Part shown: piece after piece, positions 10,181 through 21,956 of the stretch
Layout: each line of letters starts with the position of its first letter
Position numbering within the stretch: position 1 is the stretch's first letter
Source of the DNA: Papio anubis
Taxonomy: Eukaryota > Chordata > Mammalia > Primates > Cercopithecidae
Direction: 5' to 3'
DNA: 64,000 nt
Assembly (NCBI RefSeq): GCF_008728515.1
Contig: NC_044980.1
Coordinates: 33,496,290 to 33,560,289 of the forward strand
The notes under the pieces: model-generated
What the model saw: the letters and a program-made list of their open reading frames with translations, nothing else
Database searches by the model: none
What the model was told of the DNA's origin: nothing
Program-made: the position numbers and the translations under genes

Positions 10181-12634
10181 GTCAATGAGGAAAAAATGTA
10201 CAAGACAGCATATGTCAGCTTATGTGAAAATACATTGTTCAGAATTGACATACCTTCTGTCTGGTAGAGAAAGCCCTACATTGGGCTTGGCAAAAACAGG
10301 CATTATATGCAGTCTTTTGTGCATGATTTTGAGCAAGTTAAAAAATTTCACTGAGACACATATGGTTGCTGTGAGAATGACAGATTATGTATATGACAAT
10401 GGTAGACACAATGTCCATTAAACAGCAGGCATTCATATATGTTAATCAAATGGGTGGAAAGGAGGGTGCTTGGCCAGCTGCACGGTATCCAAATCCAACC
10501 ATGCTTAGCAGAGGCCCCCTACTTGGTTTAAGGCTTTGCAGGCACTGTCTCTAAATTCTTAATAATTTTTGAGGAAAGGGATTTTGCATTTTAATTTTGC
10601 TTTGGACTCCACAAATGATGTAGCTAGTCTGGGAAGAAGGGTTCGCTTTATTTTTCAATTCAGTAATGTTACTCTGTAATTGACTATTTCTTTTTGCATC
10701 AAACATAGATTCATCACCATCTATCTAAAGGAAAATGAGACTCTTAAAAGATGGCATCTGTATTAAGACAGTATTAATCAATGAATAAATAAATATCTGC
10801 CAAGAAGCTGGTATGTGTTAGGAACTGTGCCAATACTTCTTTGAACCTAAAACGTCCTGCTTTGCAGTTCCAGGCTGAGCTGATCCACATGTAACAGGAT
10901 TGGAATTGACCTCGCTGTGAACCTTTCAGTCAGATCTGTGGTATCTGAGTCTTGAGAGAAAAAAAAAAAAAAAGTTTCTTATTTCATCACAGCACTGTGA
11001 CTCAGATTTGGACAGTGAATCATAAAAACTCAATTAGATGAACAGGCAGTTAAATCCTCCAATTAGAGGATTTTAAAATCTGGGAATACCATAACAAACT
11101 TGGAATGACTTAGGGGACGATGTACCACTGTTCCAGGATCCCAGGTCTACATAATTAAAATGCACAGAAGCACCCAAAACGATGACCTCTTCAGGGTAAT
11201 AGTTGACACCCAGTAGGTGTGCTCTGACCTTGATGGAGGATGGAGTAAAAACAGAACAAACAAATTTGACCATTTAAGGAAATAATGACTCTGCTAGCAG
11301 CAGGGAAGACAGAACCACTTCCAACACATCCTGTTGGTAGCCTAATAATGTGCGCACCCCATAGAAATGTATTTAGGTCATTCAACAAGAAGGGATACAT
11401 CCCGAATGAACAGGCAGCAAGGACATCAATCCACACATGCTTATTTCTTAAGTGAGGCAGGAAGGGCTCTTTCCTTCTGTGGTTCTTAAATGTTTAGCTA
11501 GAATCTAAAGAGGGTTAACGGAGCAGAATCTAGGAGCATAGCTTCTGTGTCAGGGGATAGGTTTTCCTTTGCTAAAGTGAACCATTAAGTGAGAGCACTT
11601 CTTTCTTGCTTACATATTCACACACACACACACACACACACACACCAAAACCCAATACATCCACCTTTACAACACTAGTTAATACCATTACTAAGATCAT
11701 GGTAAAGATATAGACTCTACAGAGAATTAGGGCAGATATGGAGTGCAGGGAAGGGAGAGTTGACAGAAAAGGTAGCTCTTGATTTATATAAATAGTTCTA
11801 AAGTACAGAGGCTGGTATTTGTCTTTATTATTTACAAATTTGCCAGATTATTTTCCCATTGGGCTATGGACTACTCAAGGTCAATGCTCTGTACAGAATT
11901 GGTCTCAGTATGGGGTTTAGGCTGGAAGAAAAAATGAAGGAAATGCAGTGACTTTTCAAGTTCCTATAAGCAGGGCTGAAATTAGTCCATAACATCTTTT
12001 CCCCTTCAGATTGCCTTTGATGTTCTAATGCAACTGAATGCAAATGTTGAAGGAGAGGAAATGGACGCAGAGTGTGATGTGTTCTGTGCTCCAAACCCCC
12101 TAGATAGCCAGGGGATGTGCCTAAGCAAGCTCATGCTATTGCTTACCTTAAACAGCTGTAGGGAGCAAATACTGTGAGGAAAAAGAACTCTGACCCAGAT
12201 ACAAATCATGGAGCATTAGTCTTGGGAAACCCCAGAGACAGAGAGGGTGGGGAGCTCTCATGGATCAAAGGTCAATGGTGAGTCAAAGAGGCAGCCTCAT
12301 CAACATGGCAATGGCCAACAGATGTTTATTGCCAGGACTATCAGACTCTGGTTGTGGGTTTCTGTAATGTACCTTGGGAGATGGGTGTGACTACTGCTTT
12401 GTATGTTAATGAACCATCTGATAATAGAGAGTGCAGTAAATATTTGTTGAGTGAGTGTCATTGAGTGGGCAGGTCTACAAGGATCTACATGTTTATTATT
12501 AAAAACAATAATTTGGCACTATAAGTCAATGCTTGTCATAAAGATTGGAGAACCGTGCCCTGGGTCAGAGGCCACAGATTCAAAGTCTACATTGCCAGAG
12601 GGAAGCAGTCCTTGTCCTTGTCACCTGAGTATTC
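10181..12634. other. Non-genic sequence, 2.4 kb
   Basis: No interspersed repeat named with confidence apart from a (CA)n run and MIR/L2-like scraps near 10365-10445 and 12420-12465. A poly-A run lies at about 10959-10973. A splice-acceptor-like site with an open frame (12010-12177) is treated as a finding, not a gene. Confidence 0.5.
11619..11645. repeat. (CA)n microsatellite
   Basis: Thirteen uninterrupted CA units in otherwise non-repetitive DNA. Confidence 0.97.
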
Positions 12635-12711
12635 CTTTTTTTTTATACTTTAAGTTCTAGGGTACATGTGCACAACATGCAGGTTTGTTACATATGTATA
12701 CATGTGCCATT
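12635..12711 (-). mobile_element. L1 3' end fragment, severely 5'-truncated
   Basis: TTATACTTTAAGTTCTAGGG followed by TACATGTGCACAACATGCAG is the antisense of the primate L1 3' UTR terminus. Only about 77 bp were copied. Confidence 0.85.
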
Positions 12712-13043
12712 ATTCACTTCATCCTTATAACTTATTATCCCTTGAAAGAGAGAAGGTAGCATCAGAAGGTCAAAGTTCATTTTATCCAAAAAGCGTAGAG
12801 AAGGAAAAAGGACCTGCCATTATCTCCACATCTCTTCCTCAACTTCTCTATCCTGCCAACTGCCATCGCCGTGAGCTCCATCTTCTCCAGCGTCTCAGTG
12901 GCTACCCTCTCTTGTGTGTCCTCTTGTTTTTCTATTCCTATCTCCTCTCTATCTAACAATGTTCTATCATACTCAATGTAAATGTTGCTGATACAGCTGA
13001 ATAAAAAAATGTCATCTGATCATGCACATTTTGTATTTTCCAA
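12712..13043. other. Non-genic sequence
   Basis: About 330 bp with nothing recognised. Confidence 0.5.
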
Positions 13044-13059
13044 CAAGTCTGATATTATT

Positions 13060-13073
13060 ACAACTACTATTAC

Positions 13074-13107
<34 letters not shown>

Positions 13108-13386
13108 TGAGACGGGGTCTTGCTCTGTCACCAGGCTGGAGTGCAGTGGCATGATCTCGGCTCACTGCAAGCTCCGCCTTCTAGGTTCAAGTGACTCTCC
13201 TGCCTCAGCCACCTGAGTAGCTGGGACTACAGGCACGTGCCACCACGCCCAGCTAATTTTTGTATTTTTAATAGAGACAGGTTTTCCCCATGTTGGCCAG
13301 GATGGTCTCCATCTCTTGACCTCATGATCCGCCCACCTTGACCTCCCAAAGTGCTGGGATTACAGGCATGAGCCCCCATGCCTGGC
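13060..13386 (-). mobile_element. Alu SINE with (ATT)n tail and 16-bp TSD
   Basis: Antisense Alu body at 13108-13386 with GCAAGCTCCGCCTTCTAG (a Y/Sc-type wording). The poly-A tail has become an (ATT)n array at 13073-13107. It is flanked by perfect 16-bp copies of CAAGTCTGATATTATT at 13044-13059 and 13387-13402. Confidence 0.96.
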
Positions 13387-13402
13387 CAAGTCTGATATTA
13401 TT

Positions 13403-13660
13403 TTATCAATGCTAATATTTCAATATATTTTGTGGAGGGGGCAACAACCCTCCTTTTCTGACATCCTGGGATGCATTTATTGGTCTTTCATATTACTTCC
13501 AAACTCTGGTATTAGAGTTCCTGTCATCAAGGAGTTTCTCTGAAACCAACTTATTTTCCTCCTAACTGTAAGCTATTGTTATATTAAAACCTTAAAACAG
13601 TTGGTGACACAAACAACAAGCACTATGAAAGTTTAAAAGAAGGAAAAATTGTTACAACTA
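13403..13660. other. Non-genic sequence
   Basis: No repeat or gene recognised. Confidence 0.45.
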
Positions 13661-13664
13661 GGAA

Positions 13665-14250
13665 GCTTGTAGAACACTTCACATAGAAGGGCAAAGTTGA
13701 GTTGACCTTTAAAAAGGTGTAGGAGTCTAGTAGGCCTAGAAGAGTAAAAAAAGTATTTTAGGGCCAGGCACGGTGGCTCACACCTGTGATCCCAGCACTT
13801 TGGGAGGGAAACCGAGGCAGGCAGGTCCCTTGAGGCAAGGAGTTTGAGACCAGCCTGGCCAACATGATGAAACCCAGTCCCTACTAAAAATACAAAAATT
13901 AGATGGGTGTGGTGGCGAGTGCCTGTAATCCCAGCTGCTCGGGAGGCTGAGGCACAAGAATCACTTGAACCCGAGAGGCAGAGGTTGCAGTGAGCCGAGA
14001 TCATGCCACTGCACTCCAGCCTGGGTGAGAGAGTGACTCTGTCTGAAAGCAAAGGAAATGATGTGAAACAAGGAAAGAGCCAGAAACGTATAAGGTGTGC
14101 GGAGGTAGAAATTCAGCTCATATGAAGGAAGCTCCACACAGAATAGCAGGATATGAAGGTGAGAACAGTGCATGACGGCCACATTGGGGTTGGTCTTGAA
14201 TGCCAAGCCAAGGCTTTGAACTTTATCTTTGAAATCAAGGTGATTTCAAA
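13665..14250 (-). mobile_element. L2 LINE fragment, split by an Alu
   Basis: Antisense L2: GAGTTGACCTTTAAAAAGG before the Alu at 13762-14048. After it come GAACAGTGCATGACGGCCAC, GGTCTTGAATGCCAAGCC and AAGGCTTTGAACTTTATCTT, the landmarks of the region upstream of the L2 3' end. Confidence 0.65.
13762..14048 (+). mobile_element. Alu SINE (AluS-like)
   Basis: Sense Alu, GGGCCAGGCACGGTGGCTCA to CTGTCTGAAAG, with only a vestigial A-rich tail. Inserted in the L2 fragment. Confidence 0.94.
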
Positions 14251-14332
14251 TACAAGTAACTGAAAACTATTCAAGTTACTATAAACCAAAGGGAGTAAGG
14301 TAACTTAAAAGGATCTGGTCAAATGTATTGAC

Positions 14333-14478
14333 CCATCCATGCCTGTAGTCCCAGCTCTCCAGGAAGCTGAGTGGGGAGGAATGCTTGAGGCCAGGAGTTT
14401 GAGATGGTAGTGCACTATGATTGCACCTTTGAACAACCACTGTACTGCAGTCTGAGCAACATAGTGAGACCCCATATC
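14333..14478 (+). mobile_element. Fossil Alu monomer (FAM/FLAM_A-like)
   Basis: Starts CCATGCCTGTAGTCCCAGC and is a single unit. It keeps the 7SL-like segment TAGTGCACTATGATTGCACC followed by TTTGAACAACCACTGTACTG (compare 7SL GCCTGTGAATAGCCACTGCA), which dimeric Alus lack. It ends ACATAGTGAGACCCCATATC. One of the oldest Alu-lineage forms; the 5' box is degraded. Confidence 0.75.
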
Positions 14479-14479
14479 T

Positions 14480-14712
14480 GACAGGGATGTGCCACATTTT
14501 GGATTCTCTGGGCCACTTCGGAAGAAGAAGGATTGTCTTGGGCCACACATAAAATATGTTAACACTAACAACAGTTGATGAGCTAAAAAATAAAATTGCC
14601 AAAAAAATCTCATGATGTTTTAGGAAAGTTTATGAATTTGTGTTGGTCCACATTCAAAGCTGTCCTGGGCTGCATGCAGCCTATGGGCCGCGGGTTGGAT
14701 AGGCTTGCCATA
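14480..14712. mobile_element. Probable hAT-type DNA transposon fragment
   Basis: Contains GGATTCTCTGGGCCACTTC, TTGTCTTGGGCCACACATA and GAATTTGTGTTGGTCCACATT, then TGGGCCGCGGGTTGGATAGG. I recognise these as a dispersed element with inverted 'gggccac' motifs near both ends. Family not assigned. Confidence 0.5.
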
Positions 14713-14726
14713 TGAAGAGCAAACAG

Positions 14727-14885
14727 CCTGGGTGTGGTGGCTCATGCCTGTAATCGCAGCATTTTGGGAGGCCAAAGTGGGAGGATGACTTGAACTCAGG
14801 AGCTCAAGACCAGCCTGGGCAACATGGCAAGACCCCATCTCAGAAAAGGAATAAAATAAAATAAAATAAAATTTTAAAAGCAAAC
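14727..14885 (+). mobile_element. Alu left-arm monomer with (AAAAT)n tail
   Basis: GCCTGGGTGTGGTGGCTCAT to CATGGCAAGACCCCATCTCAG, about 125 bp, then an AAAATAAAATAAAAT tail. There is no second arm, so it is either a FLAM monomer or a half Alu. Confidence 0.85.
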
Positions 14886-15555
14886 AAAAAAATAAATAAA
14901 TAAAAAGATCTGGAGGAACTCCAGGACAGAATGGGCAGCTAGGTCTCCCCAAGCCCTGGAACCCATAATGAAAAGCTCTCAGGAACTAGGGATGCAAGCT
15001 TCCTAGTCTTAATCCCTCAATTCCACCCATCCCCCCACCATGTACTTTCTCACTTTGGCTTCTCTTTGCATATTTGCTTCATCCTTTCTTCTCTGCACAA
15101 TAGATTTTTCCGTTGCCCATGAATATGGTGTAAGACAATCCACTCCACAACTCCCAAGTTCCTATATCCTCAGTTCAAATGATCAGCAGAGGCTACTGAC
15201 TTCTTTGGCTTCCAATTCCAAATTTCCAGGAGAGGGAATTAGATTATCTCTTCCTAGTGCAACAACGGAAGTGATGTTATATGAAATAAACATGGCTTCT
15301 GGGCCCATCTCCAGGACAGAGCAGCTCTCAGAGCTGGAATGTGGAACTGCAGGTTGGGCAGATGCACTCAAGGATGTCTCCAATAGTTTTAGGCCCAGAT
15401 GAATATTTTGGAGGTGGGGGAAGAAATAATGAAAGTGATCTGAGGAAGCTTCAAAAGGGAGCAGAATGGGTTAGAAGGGAAAAGATCATGGAGGTGGAAG
15501 ACCAAAGAGGCGCTGTTGGAATCTAAGCATTGAAAGCTTGAAACATGTGGCTATG
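14886..15555. other. Non-genic sequence
   Basis: No repeat recognised. The 120-codon + frame at 15040-15402 starts with a hydrophobic stretch but has no promoter, neighbours or recognisable domain, so I do not call it. Confidence 0.45.
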
Positions 15556-15842
15556 GCTGGGTGCAGTGACTCATGCTTGTATGCAGCACTTAGGGAGGTC
15601 AAGGCAGGTGGATCACTTGGGGCCAAAAGTTCGAGACCACCCTGGCCAACATGGCAAAACCCTGTATCTACTAAAAATACAAAGAAAAATAGCTGGATGT
15701 GGTGGTGGGCACCTGTAATCTCAGCTACTTGGGAGACTGAGACAGGAGAATTGCTTGAAACTGGGAGGCAGAAGCTGCAGTGAGTCGAGAGCACGTCACT
15801 GTACTCCATCCTGGGCAACAGAGAGAGACTTTGTCTAAGAAA
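15556..15842 (+). mobile_element. Alu SINE (AluS-like)
   Basis: Sense Alu from GGCTGGGTGCAGTGACTCATG to an AAATAAAGAAG tail; several CpG sites have decayed. Confidence 0.94.
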
Positions 15843-16696
15843 ATAAAGAAGAAAGGAAAGAAACAAATATGTGACTAGGCTCAATCTGACCACTATTCTC
15901 TAAAAAAATATACTTGGTTCAACAAAAAAACTTCATATTTAGTCATGAAAGGGACATTTCTTATTTCGTAGCTCGGGGCCAACCCTGAGCTATTTGATAT
16001 ATGTATATGCTACATATATGTTGATGGTGGATTTCTCTTCATTCAGTGGTTACCCAACTTCCTGCTTTGAAGTTAGGACCTGGGATGGCCTATATTAATA
16101 AGGAGAAGCCTATAAAATGAGGTGGGTCCCATGCTATCCTACTCTAGCTAATATACAAGGCATTATAAATTTTTATTCCCTGAAACTGGTCAAAATTTGT
16201 TTCTTCATCTGTTGCTAGTTAACTGGATTGGTTAGCTGAGGTCTCTGTCGCTGGGCTAAGCCCATGCCTAGGACACTCAGTTCCACTGTGGCTCTTGACC
16301 ACGACCATATCCTCATGAGGCTCCGTATCAGGTCCAGCTATGGGTGGATTAGGAAAGGAGAAAGCAAGGCTCTACCCTGGTGTTTAGAAAAAACATTGTA
16401 AATGCTATCCCTCCTGGAACAGTTTCAGCTTTCTCCTGCTACCCCTTGTGTTTATGATAATGGTACTTGGGATTATCCTCCCTGGTATTCTGACCTTCAG
16501 TGTTAGATGTTGTGGCTATATCTCCTAGCCCCAGAACTTGCTTTCATTTGTAATAGAATAATACGGCTACAATATCTTTTTTGTGTTTTTAACCACTCTG
16601 TTAGAATGAAACAGAAAACTCCACTCAAGTGACCTAAAACAAACAAAAAAGTCATAAGACCTCATATACAGTATGAAGAAGTCCCAAGGTAGGGCC
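15843..16696. other. Non-genic sequence
   Basis: About 850 bp without a recognised repeat or gene. Confidence 0.5.
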
Positions 16697-17092
16697 ACGT
16701 ATCAGTTTTTCAGGGCTGCGATTACAAAATACCATAGACGGGGTGGCTTAAACAATGGAAGTTAATTTTTTTCACAGTTCTGGAGGCTAGAAGTGCGAGA
16801 TTACAGTGTTGGTAGGTTCATTTTCTCCTAAGGCCTGTCCCCTTGGCTTGTGGAAGACACCTTCTCTGGCCATGTGCATCCCTTGGGTCTCTCTCCATAT
16901 GTCCTAAGCTCCTCTTCTTATTAGGAGACAAGTCAGATCGGATTAGGGCTCACCCAGATGACTTCATCTGACCTTAATTACCTCTGTAGAGGCCCTGTCT
17001 CCAAATACAGTCATGTTTTAAGGTATTGGGGATTAGGACTTAAACATATGAATGGGGATGGGGGGCACTGTTCCGTGTATGACAGGCAGCTC
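16697..17092 (-). mobile_element. MLT1 LTR (ERVL-MaLR), solo
   Basis: Antisense MLT1: GGGGTGGCTTAAACAATGG, ACAGTTCTGGAGGCTAGAAG, TTAATTACCTCTGTAGAGGC, GTCTCCAAATACAGTCATG, and a terminus near TTCCGTGTATGACAG. Full LTR length (about 396 bp), no internal retroviral sequence beside it. Confidence 0.88.
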
Positions 17093-18202
17093 TGTGGTTG
17101 GTTAATTCAGTGATTCAGTTAAATCCTCAGGCCCCAGGTGCTGCCATCTCTGCCCAGCTACCCTTAACATATGGGTTTTATCCTCAGGCTAGCACCTTCA
17201 TGTTTTAAAGACTGTTGCAGTTCCAGGTAGCACATCCAGACATGAGAAGGCCCAGGAGAATAAGAAACCATCGCTTTCTGTGTATCTCTCTTTACAAGCC
17301 TTTCAAAAGACTCCAGAATGCACTTCTCCTGTCTCCCTGAGCAGATCTCTTCATGTGCACATGCCCAAACTAATCACCAGCAAGAGAAAAAGAGAACATG
17401 ATTGGCTTGGGCTGATCACAATGTATCCCCTGGGTCTGGGCCAACTTCCCTAAGAGTACAGGGTTGCTTTAAGGAAGAGGAGGTGGGGGCATGATCCTGC
17501 ACAAAATCAGGATCTTATGATGAAAAAGAAAAGGGAGAACTGGAAAACAATAATGCCTTCTGCAACCATTCACCATCTTGCTTCCCTGGTAATTGTTATT
17601 CTAGGATCTGCTGGTAAAACCAATCTTTGCACCTGCAATCAAGAGCCCTGTTTATAAATATCAGCTTGCCTGGGCTGAGCCACTGAGAGTGGCTCACGTC
17701 TTCTCTTCCCACCCCCATGGTCCCACCCCAAGTTTAGTTGCCTCTTTTGAACACAGCCAGCATCTTTTACTCAACTAGCAACCAGATCTCAGTTGCTATG
17801 CAGAAGATGTAACCACCCTTTCCCTCACTAGCCATTTTGCAAATACGTATCATTAAGAATAAGAGGAACTGGATAAAAGAATATGGGTCATTCAGTGCAC
17901 ACTCATCACCAAAATGAAGAGAATAACTTCAAAGCTATATCATACAAATGGTGGGTTACTAACCGGGATATTCTTTATGTGGGTCGGTTCACAAGGACAT
18001 GCATCAATACTATTCAGAAGCTGTTTCTAAACTGGAGACAACTTATTTACATTTAGAAAAGCTTTCTAATTTCTTATTGGTTTCATTATTGTACTGCTTG
18101 GATCAAAAAAGGAGAATCAGATTCTTGTGCTCTGTTTTCTCCCCTAGGTCATCCAAGAAGAATTTAAAAATGTAGTAGATGCAATAAAAACCCACAGTCA
18201 AT
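17093..18202. other. Non-genic sequence
   Basis: About 1.1 kb, no repeat or gene recognised. Confidence 0.5.
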
Positions 18203-18493
18203 TTTTTTTTTTTTTTGGAAACAGGGTCTCACTCTGTCATCCAGTCTGGAGTGCAGTGGTGCGATCATGGCTCATTGCAGCCTCAACATCCTGGGCTCAA
18301 GTGATCCTCCCACCTCAGCCTCCCAAGTAGCTGGGAGGTGCCCACCACCATGCGTGGCTAGTTTTTGTATTTTTTGTAGAGACGGAGTTTCACCGTGTTG
18401 CCCAGACTGGTCTCAAACTCCTGGGCTCAAGCAATCTGCCCACGTCAGCCTCCCAAAGTACTGGGATTACAGGCATGAGCCACCTCGGCTAGT
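18203..18493 (-). mobile_element. Alu SINE, old (AluJ-like) with TSD
   Basis: Antisense Alu with CATTGCAGCCTCAACATCC and CTGGGCTCAAGTGATCCTCC, both J-type wording. Flanks CCACAGTCAATTT (18192 on) and CCACAGTCTATTT (18494 on) are a TSD with one mismatch. Confidence 0.94.
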
Positions 18494-19251
18494 CCACAGT
18501 CTATTTTTTGATCTTCCATGAGTGTCTTATTCTTTAACAATTTATTTGTTTGAGTTAGAAATGACTTTGCTTCCAAGGTATAGAGTTATTTTGTTTTACG
18601 TTTTGATGAGCAATGTGTGAATTAATAAGACAGAGAGAAAGGTTTTTTTCTCCAACAATTTCTATTTAATATTACTTTATTCTTAAACAACATGTGCTTG
18701 GTGTGTCCCTGATCACTTATTTATATCACGTTTCCTACCCCAGTTCTCTTTCAGTAAATGAATGCTACACTAGATGTGGTTCACAACTGTAGCCTCCTGC
18801 TTTGGGCATTTGCCTCTGATAAGCATGGGCAGAGGGATGAAAGGCGCCTTTTTCTGGAATTAATTGGGTCAGGATCACAAGCAGCACTGATCATGCTCTC
18901 CTGGCTGGTGAGCCACATGGCAAGAGAGGAGACGATAAGGGATCTGGGAACCCAGTCATGGTATTAAGCAACCAGGGGAGTTAACCTTGAGAAAAGAAGA
19001 AATGGAAATCCTTACAACTATCTTTAGGTGTTTTTAATGAAGAAAAAATAAAGCAATACTGTAACAATAATAGTAGGTAATTTTACTGAGCAGTTACTAA
19101 CATGAAGGCTCCAAAGAGGTAAAGTATGCCTAATCATGAAAAACAAATATAGCCATCTGAGACCCAAATGGGCTTCCTGGTAAATTACATTGCCCTCTGG
19201 CCCTGGAGTATTCAAATGCAAGCCAGCTGCTCATCTGTCAATAATGCCCTA
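18494..19251. other. Non-genic sequence
   Basis: About 760 bp, A+T-rich, no repeat or gene recognised. Confidence 0.5.
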
Positions 19252-19346
19252 GAAGGAGGTTGTATTGAGCTGAGATCGCACCACTGCACTCCAGCCTGGG
19301 CAACAGAGCGAGACTTCATTTCAAAAAAAAAAAAAAAAAAAAAAAA
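19252..19346 (+). mobile_element. 5'-truncated Alu
   Basis: Only the right-arm end, from GGTTGTATTGAGCTGAGATCG to a poly-A of about 25. The flanks CCCTAGAAGGA (19238-19248) and CCCTAGCAAGGA (after the tail) look like a TSD, which suggests truncation during target-primed reverse transcription rather than later deletion. Confidence 0.85.
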
Positions 19347-19544
19347 GACCCTAGCAAGGACTGCTCTCTTGAAGTGGGATTTGTGCTAAATGATTTCTAA
19401 CATTCCTTCTTCATGCTGAATCTATGATCCTTTAAAAGTCAGGAATGCTATTTGATTCATGACGTTTTCTTAGATAACATTTAATTCAATCTCCCTCACA
19501 ATATAGAAACACACTCTGCAGCATCTCTGGCGCTCTGTCTCCTA

Positions 19545-19911
19545 GATTCATAGCTCTCCATATCTGTGAGTTCCACATCGGTGGGTTCCATCCATAGATT
19601 CAACCAACCGCGGATAGGTAGTATTTGAAAAAATACAACACAAATAGATTGTTTCACCTGTATTGAACATGTACAGACTTTTGTCATTATTCCCTAAACA
19701 ATGCAGTATAACAACTATTTACATGGCATTTGTATTACATTGAGTGTTACAAGTCATCTACAGATTATGTAAAGGATATGGAAGAATGTGTGTAAGGTAT
19801 GAGCAAATACTACACCCTTTTACATCAGGGACTTGAGCATCCATGGATTTTGATATCCGAGGGGAGTCTTGGAAGCACTCCTCCATGGGTACGGAGAGAC
19901 AACTGTACTAA
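19545..19911 (+). mobile_element. MER2-like (TcMar-Tigger) DNA transposon
   Basis: The ends are complementary: CTCTCCATATCTGTGAGTTCC and TTCAACCAACCGCGGATAGG on the left, CTTGAGCATCCATGGATTTTG and GGTACGGAGAGACAACTGTAC on the right. Non-autonomous, about 365 bp. Confidence 0.78.
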
Positions 19912-19929
19912 AAATGTGCCTCTTCTCTC

Positions 19930-20320
19930 ATTCATTCGTTCACTCTCCATAAATGCAATAAACTTCTACTATGTGCTAGGTTCTGTGCGAAACATGGCAG
20001 ACATAAAAATGAGTAAAGACACAAGCTTATCCTTAGGTTGCTCAAAGTCCATTACAGGATGTAGACAAATACATCAAGTAAATATATAAAACACACTGCT
20101 TTAAATAAGTAAAGCAATAGAAGCACGCACCTGGCAGGAGCATGAATCTGCTAATCTCTGGGTTCAGTGAAAACTTTCCGAAGAAGATGAGAGCTAAACT
20201 GAGTTTCAAAAGACAAATCCAAATATTCCAGGTAGAGAGGGGAATAAGGTATTCTAGGTAGAGGGAACAGAATGATCAAGGAATCAGGGATGAAACAAAC
20301 ACTGAGGTGGAGTAGAATCT
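19930..20320 (-). mobile_element. L2 LINE 3' region
   Basis: Antisense L2: TTCTACTATGTGCTAGGTTCT, then AGGTTGCTCAAAGTCCATTAC, then AAATATTCCAGGTAGAGAGG and GGTAGAGGGAACAGAATGATC. Interrupted on the right by an Alu. Confidence 0.75.
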
Positions 20321-20321
20321 G

Positions 20322-20633
20322 TTTTTTGTTTTTTTTTTTTTGTTTTTTTTTTTTAGAGATAGAGTGTCTCTCTGTCTCCCACACAGAAATGCAGGGATGC
20401 AGTTTTGGCTCACTGCAGCCTCTGCCTTTTGGACTCACTGGATCCTCCCACCTCAGCCTCCAGGGTAGCTAGGACTACATATGCCACCAAGTTTGATTAA
20501 TTTTTTAATTTTTTGTAGAGACAGCGAGGTCTCATTATATTGCCCAGGCTGATCTAGAACTTCTGGGCTCAAGCCGTCCACCTGCCTCAGCCTCCCAAAG
20601 TGCTGAGATTACAGATTTGAGTCACCATGGCTG
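20322..20633 (-). mobile_element. Alu SINE, old (AluJ-like)
   Basis: Antisense Alu with a two-part poly-T, highly diverged (GGATGCAGTTTTGGCTCACTG, CTCCAGGGTAGCTAGGACTAC). Short repeats of AGAATCT flank it. Confidence 0.9.
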
Positions 20634-21956
20634 TGAGCAGAATCTTAATAGTCCACTTTGCCATAGTGAGAGATTTGGAGATCATCTTGCAGAGAATGAG
20701 GAGCCATGGCCAGACCTGCATTTTTGGAACTAATGCCCACTGAGTCCACTTCACTTTGCCCAAACCTCCCAGCCTGGCTCCCTTCCCTGCTCCCTTCTAG
20801 TCTTCCCATGCCCAGCATTGACAGTCAGAAGGGACCAGATGGCTCAATTCTTTCCCCTAGACGTACAGACCTTTCACCACTAGTCCAGGCATCACACCTT
20901 CACAAATTTTCTTTCATGATAAACCTTGTTACTTCACTAGACTCTGACAAGATTAAACTTCATGCACCATCTCCATAACTTTCCTGTAGGTTTTCCTGAG
21001 TTTTATGGACTGGTCTCCAATCTGTTATTTCGTTGAAGAAATAACTGCTACTTTATCTCAGGAGATGTGCTCTGCTGCTAAGTGATATGTTCTATAGTTT
21101 TTCAGCTACTTAGAAAAGAAATTTGCCAAGTTCATGATCAGTGTGGTTTGCGTGACTGATAATTACAAAACCAAATTGAAGGGGTAATAGAAAAATGTTC
21201 CAGAAGAGACTCTTACCCTGGCCTCGAACAGCTGGGTCAGGATGACTTCATGGGCTATTTCACTTCTAATTTTTAGATTACAGGATAATTTCAATAAAGG
21301 CTATGCTGGCCAATTACTGAGTCAGCCACACACTTGAGTTACTGCCTTTTCAACTTTTACAACGGAGTGGAGAGGTGAGTCACATTTTATTAGAGAGCAA
21401 CTGTGTCTGATAGAGCTTCAATATACCCCACCATAAAAAAGTCAAGCACGAAGAAAAAATATCCCAAGGAAGCCGCAGTAGAGGGAAATAATAGCGAAAA
21501 TATCTCCTTTATCTCCAAGCAGTGTTACATCCCCCCCCAAAATTCTTAGCCTATATATGAATGTTTTAGAAGGCAAAGATTATTTCAAAATGTGAAACAT
21601 ATTCATAGCCTAATTTATTGGAATATGTAGTAAGGCATTTTCTTTCTCTTCTTCAAATGGGCAGATTCTGTTACTTAAACCTTGTGTTAGATCTCTCAGT
21701 TGTGAACGTATACATAAAAATAGCATTCCAGTCTATAGTTGGGTTGACGCCAATTAATGGAAATGAGGAAATGACTCACTGAAGAGTCTGAGATATTCTG
21801 TCTTTTAGGATTTATATTATCCTTTCCCCAACACTCTCATTTAAGAATAGACTTGAGCAAGATCTCAAAAAGCAAAGACCGTCCCCCTCACATGGATATA
21901 TATGTTCTAGAGAGTCTCCCAGAGTGAAACAAGTTCCGTGATTAAAGACTCACAAG
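20634..21956. other. Non-genic sequence
   Basis: About 1.3 kb. No repeat or gene recognised; a C8 run lies at about 21531. Confidence 0.5.
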
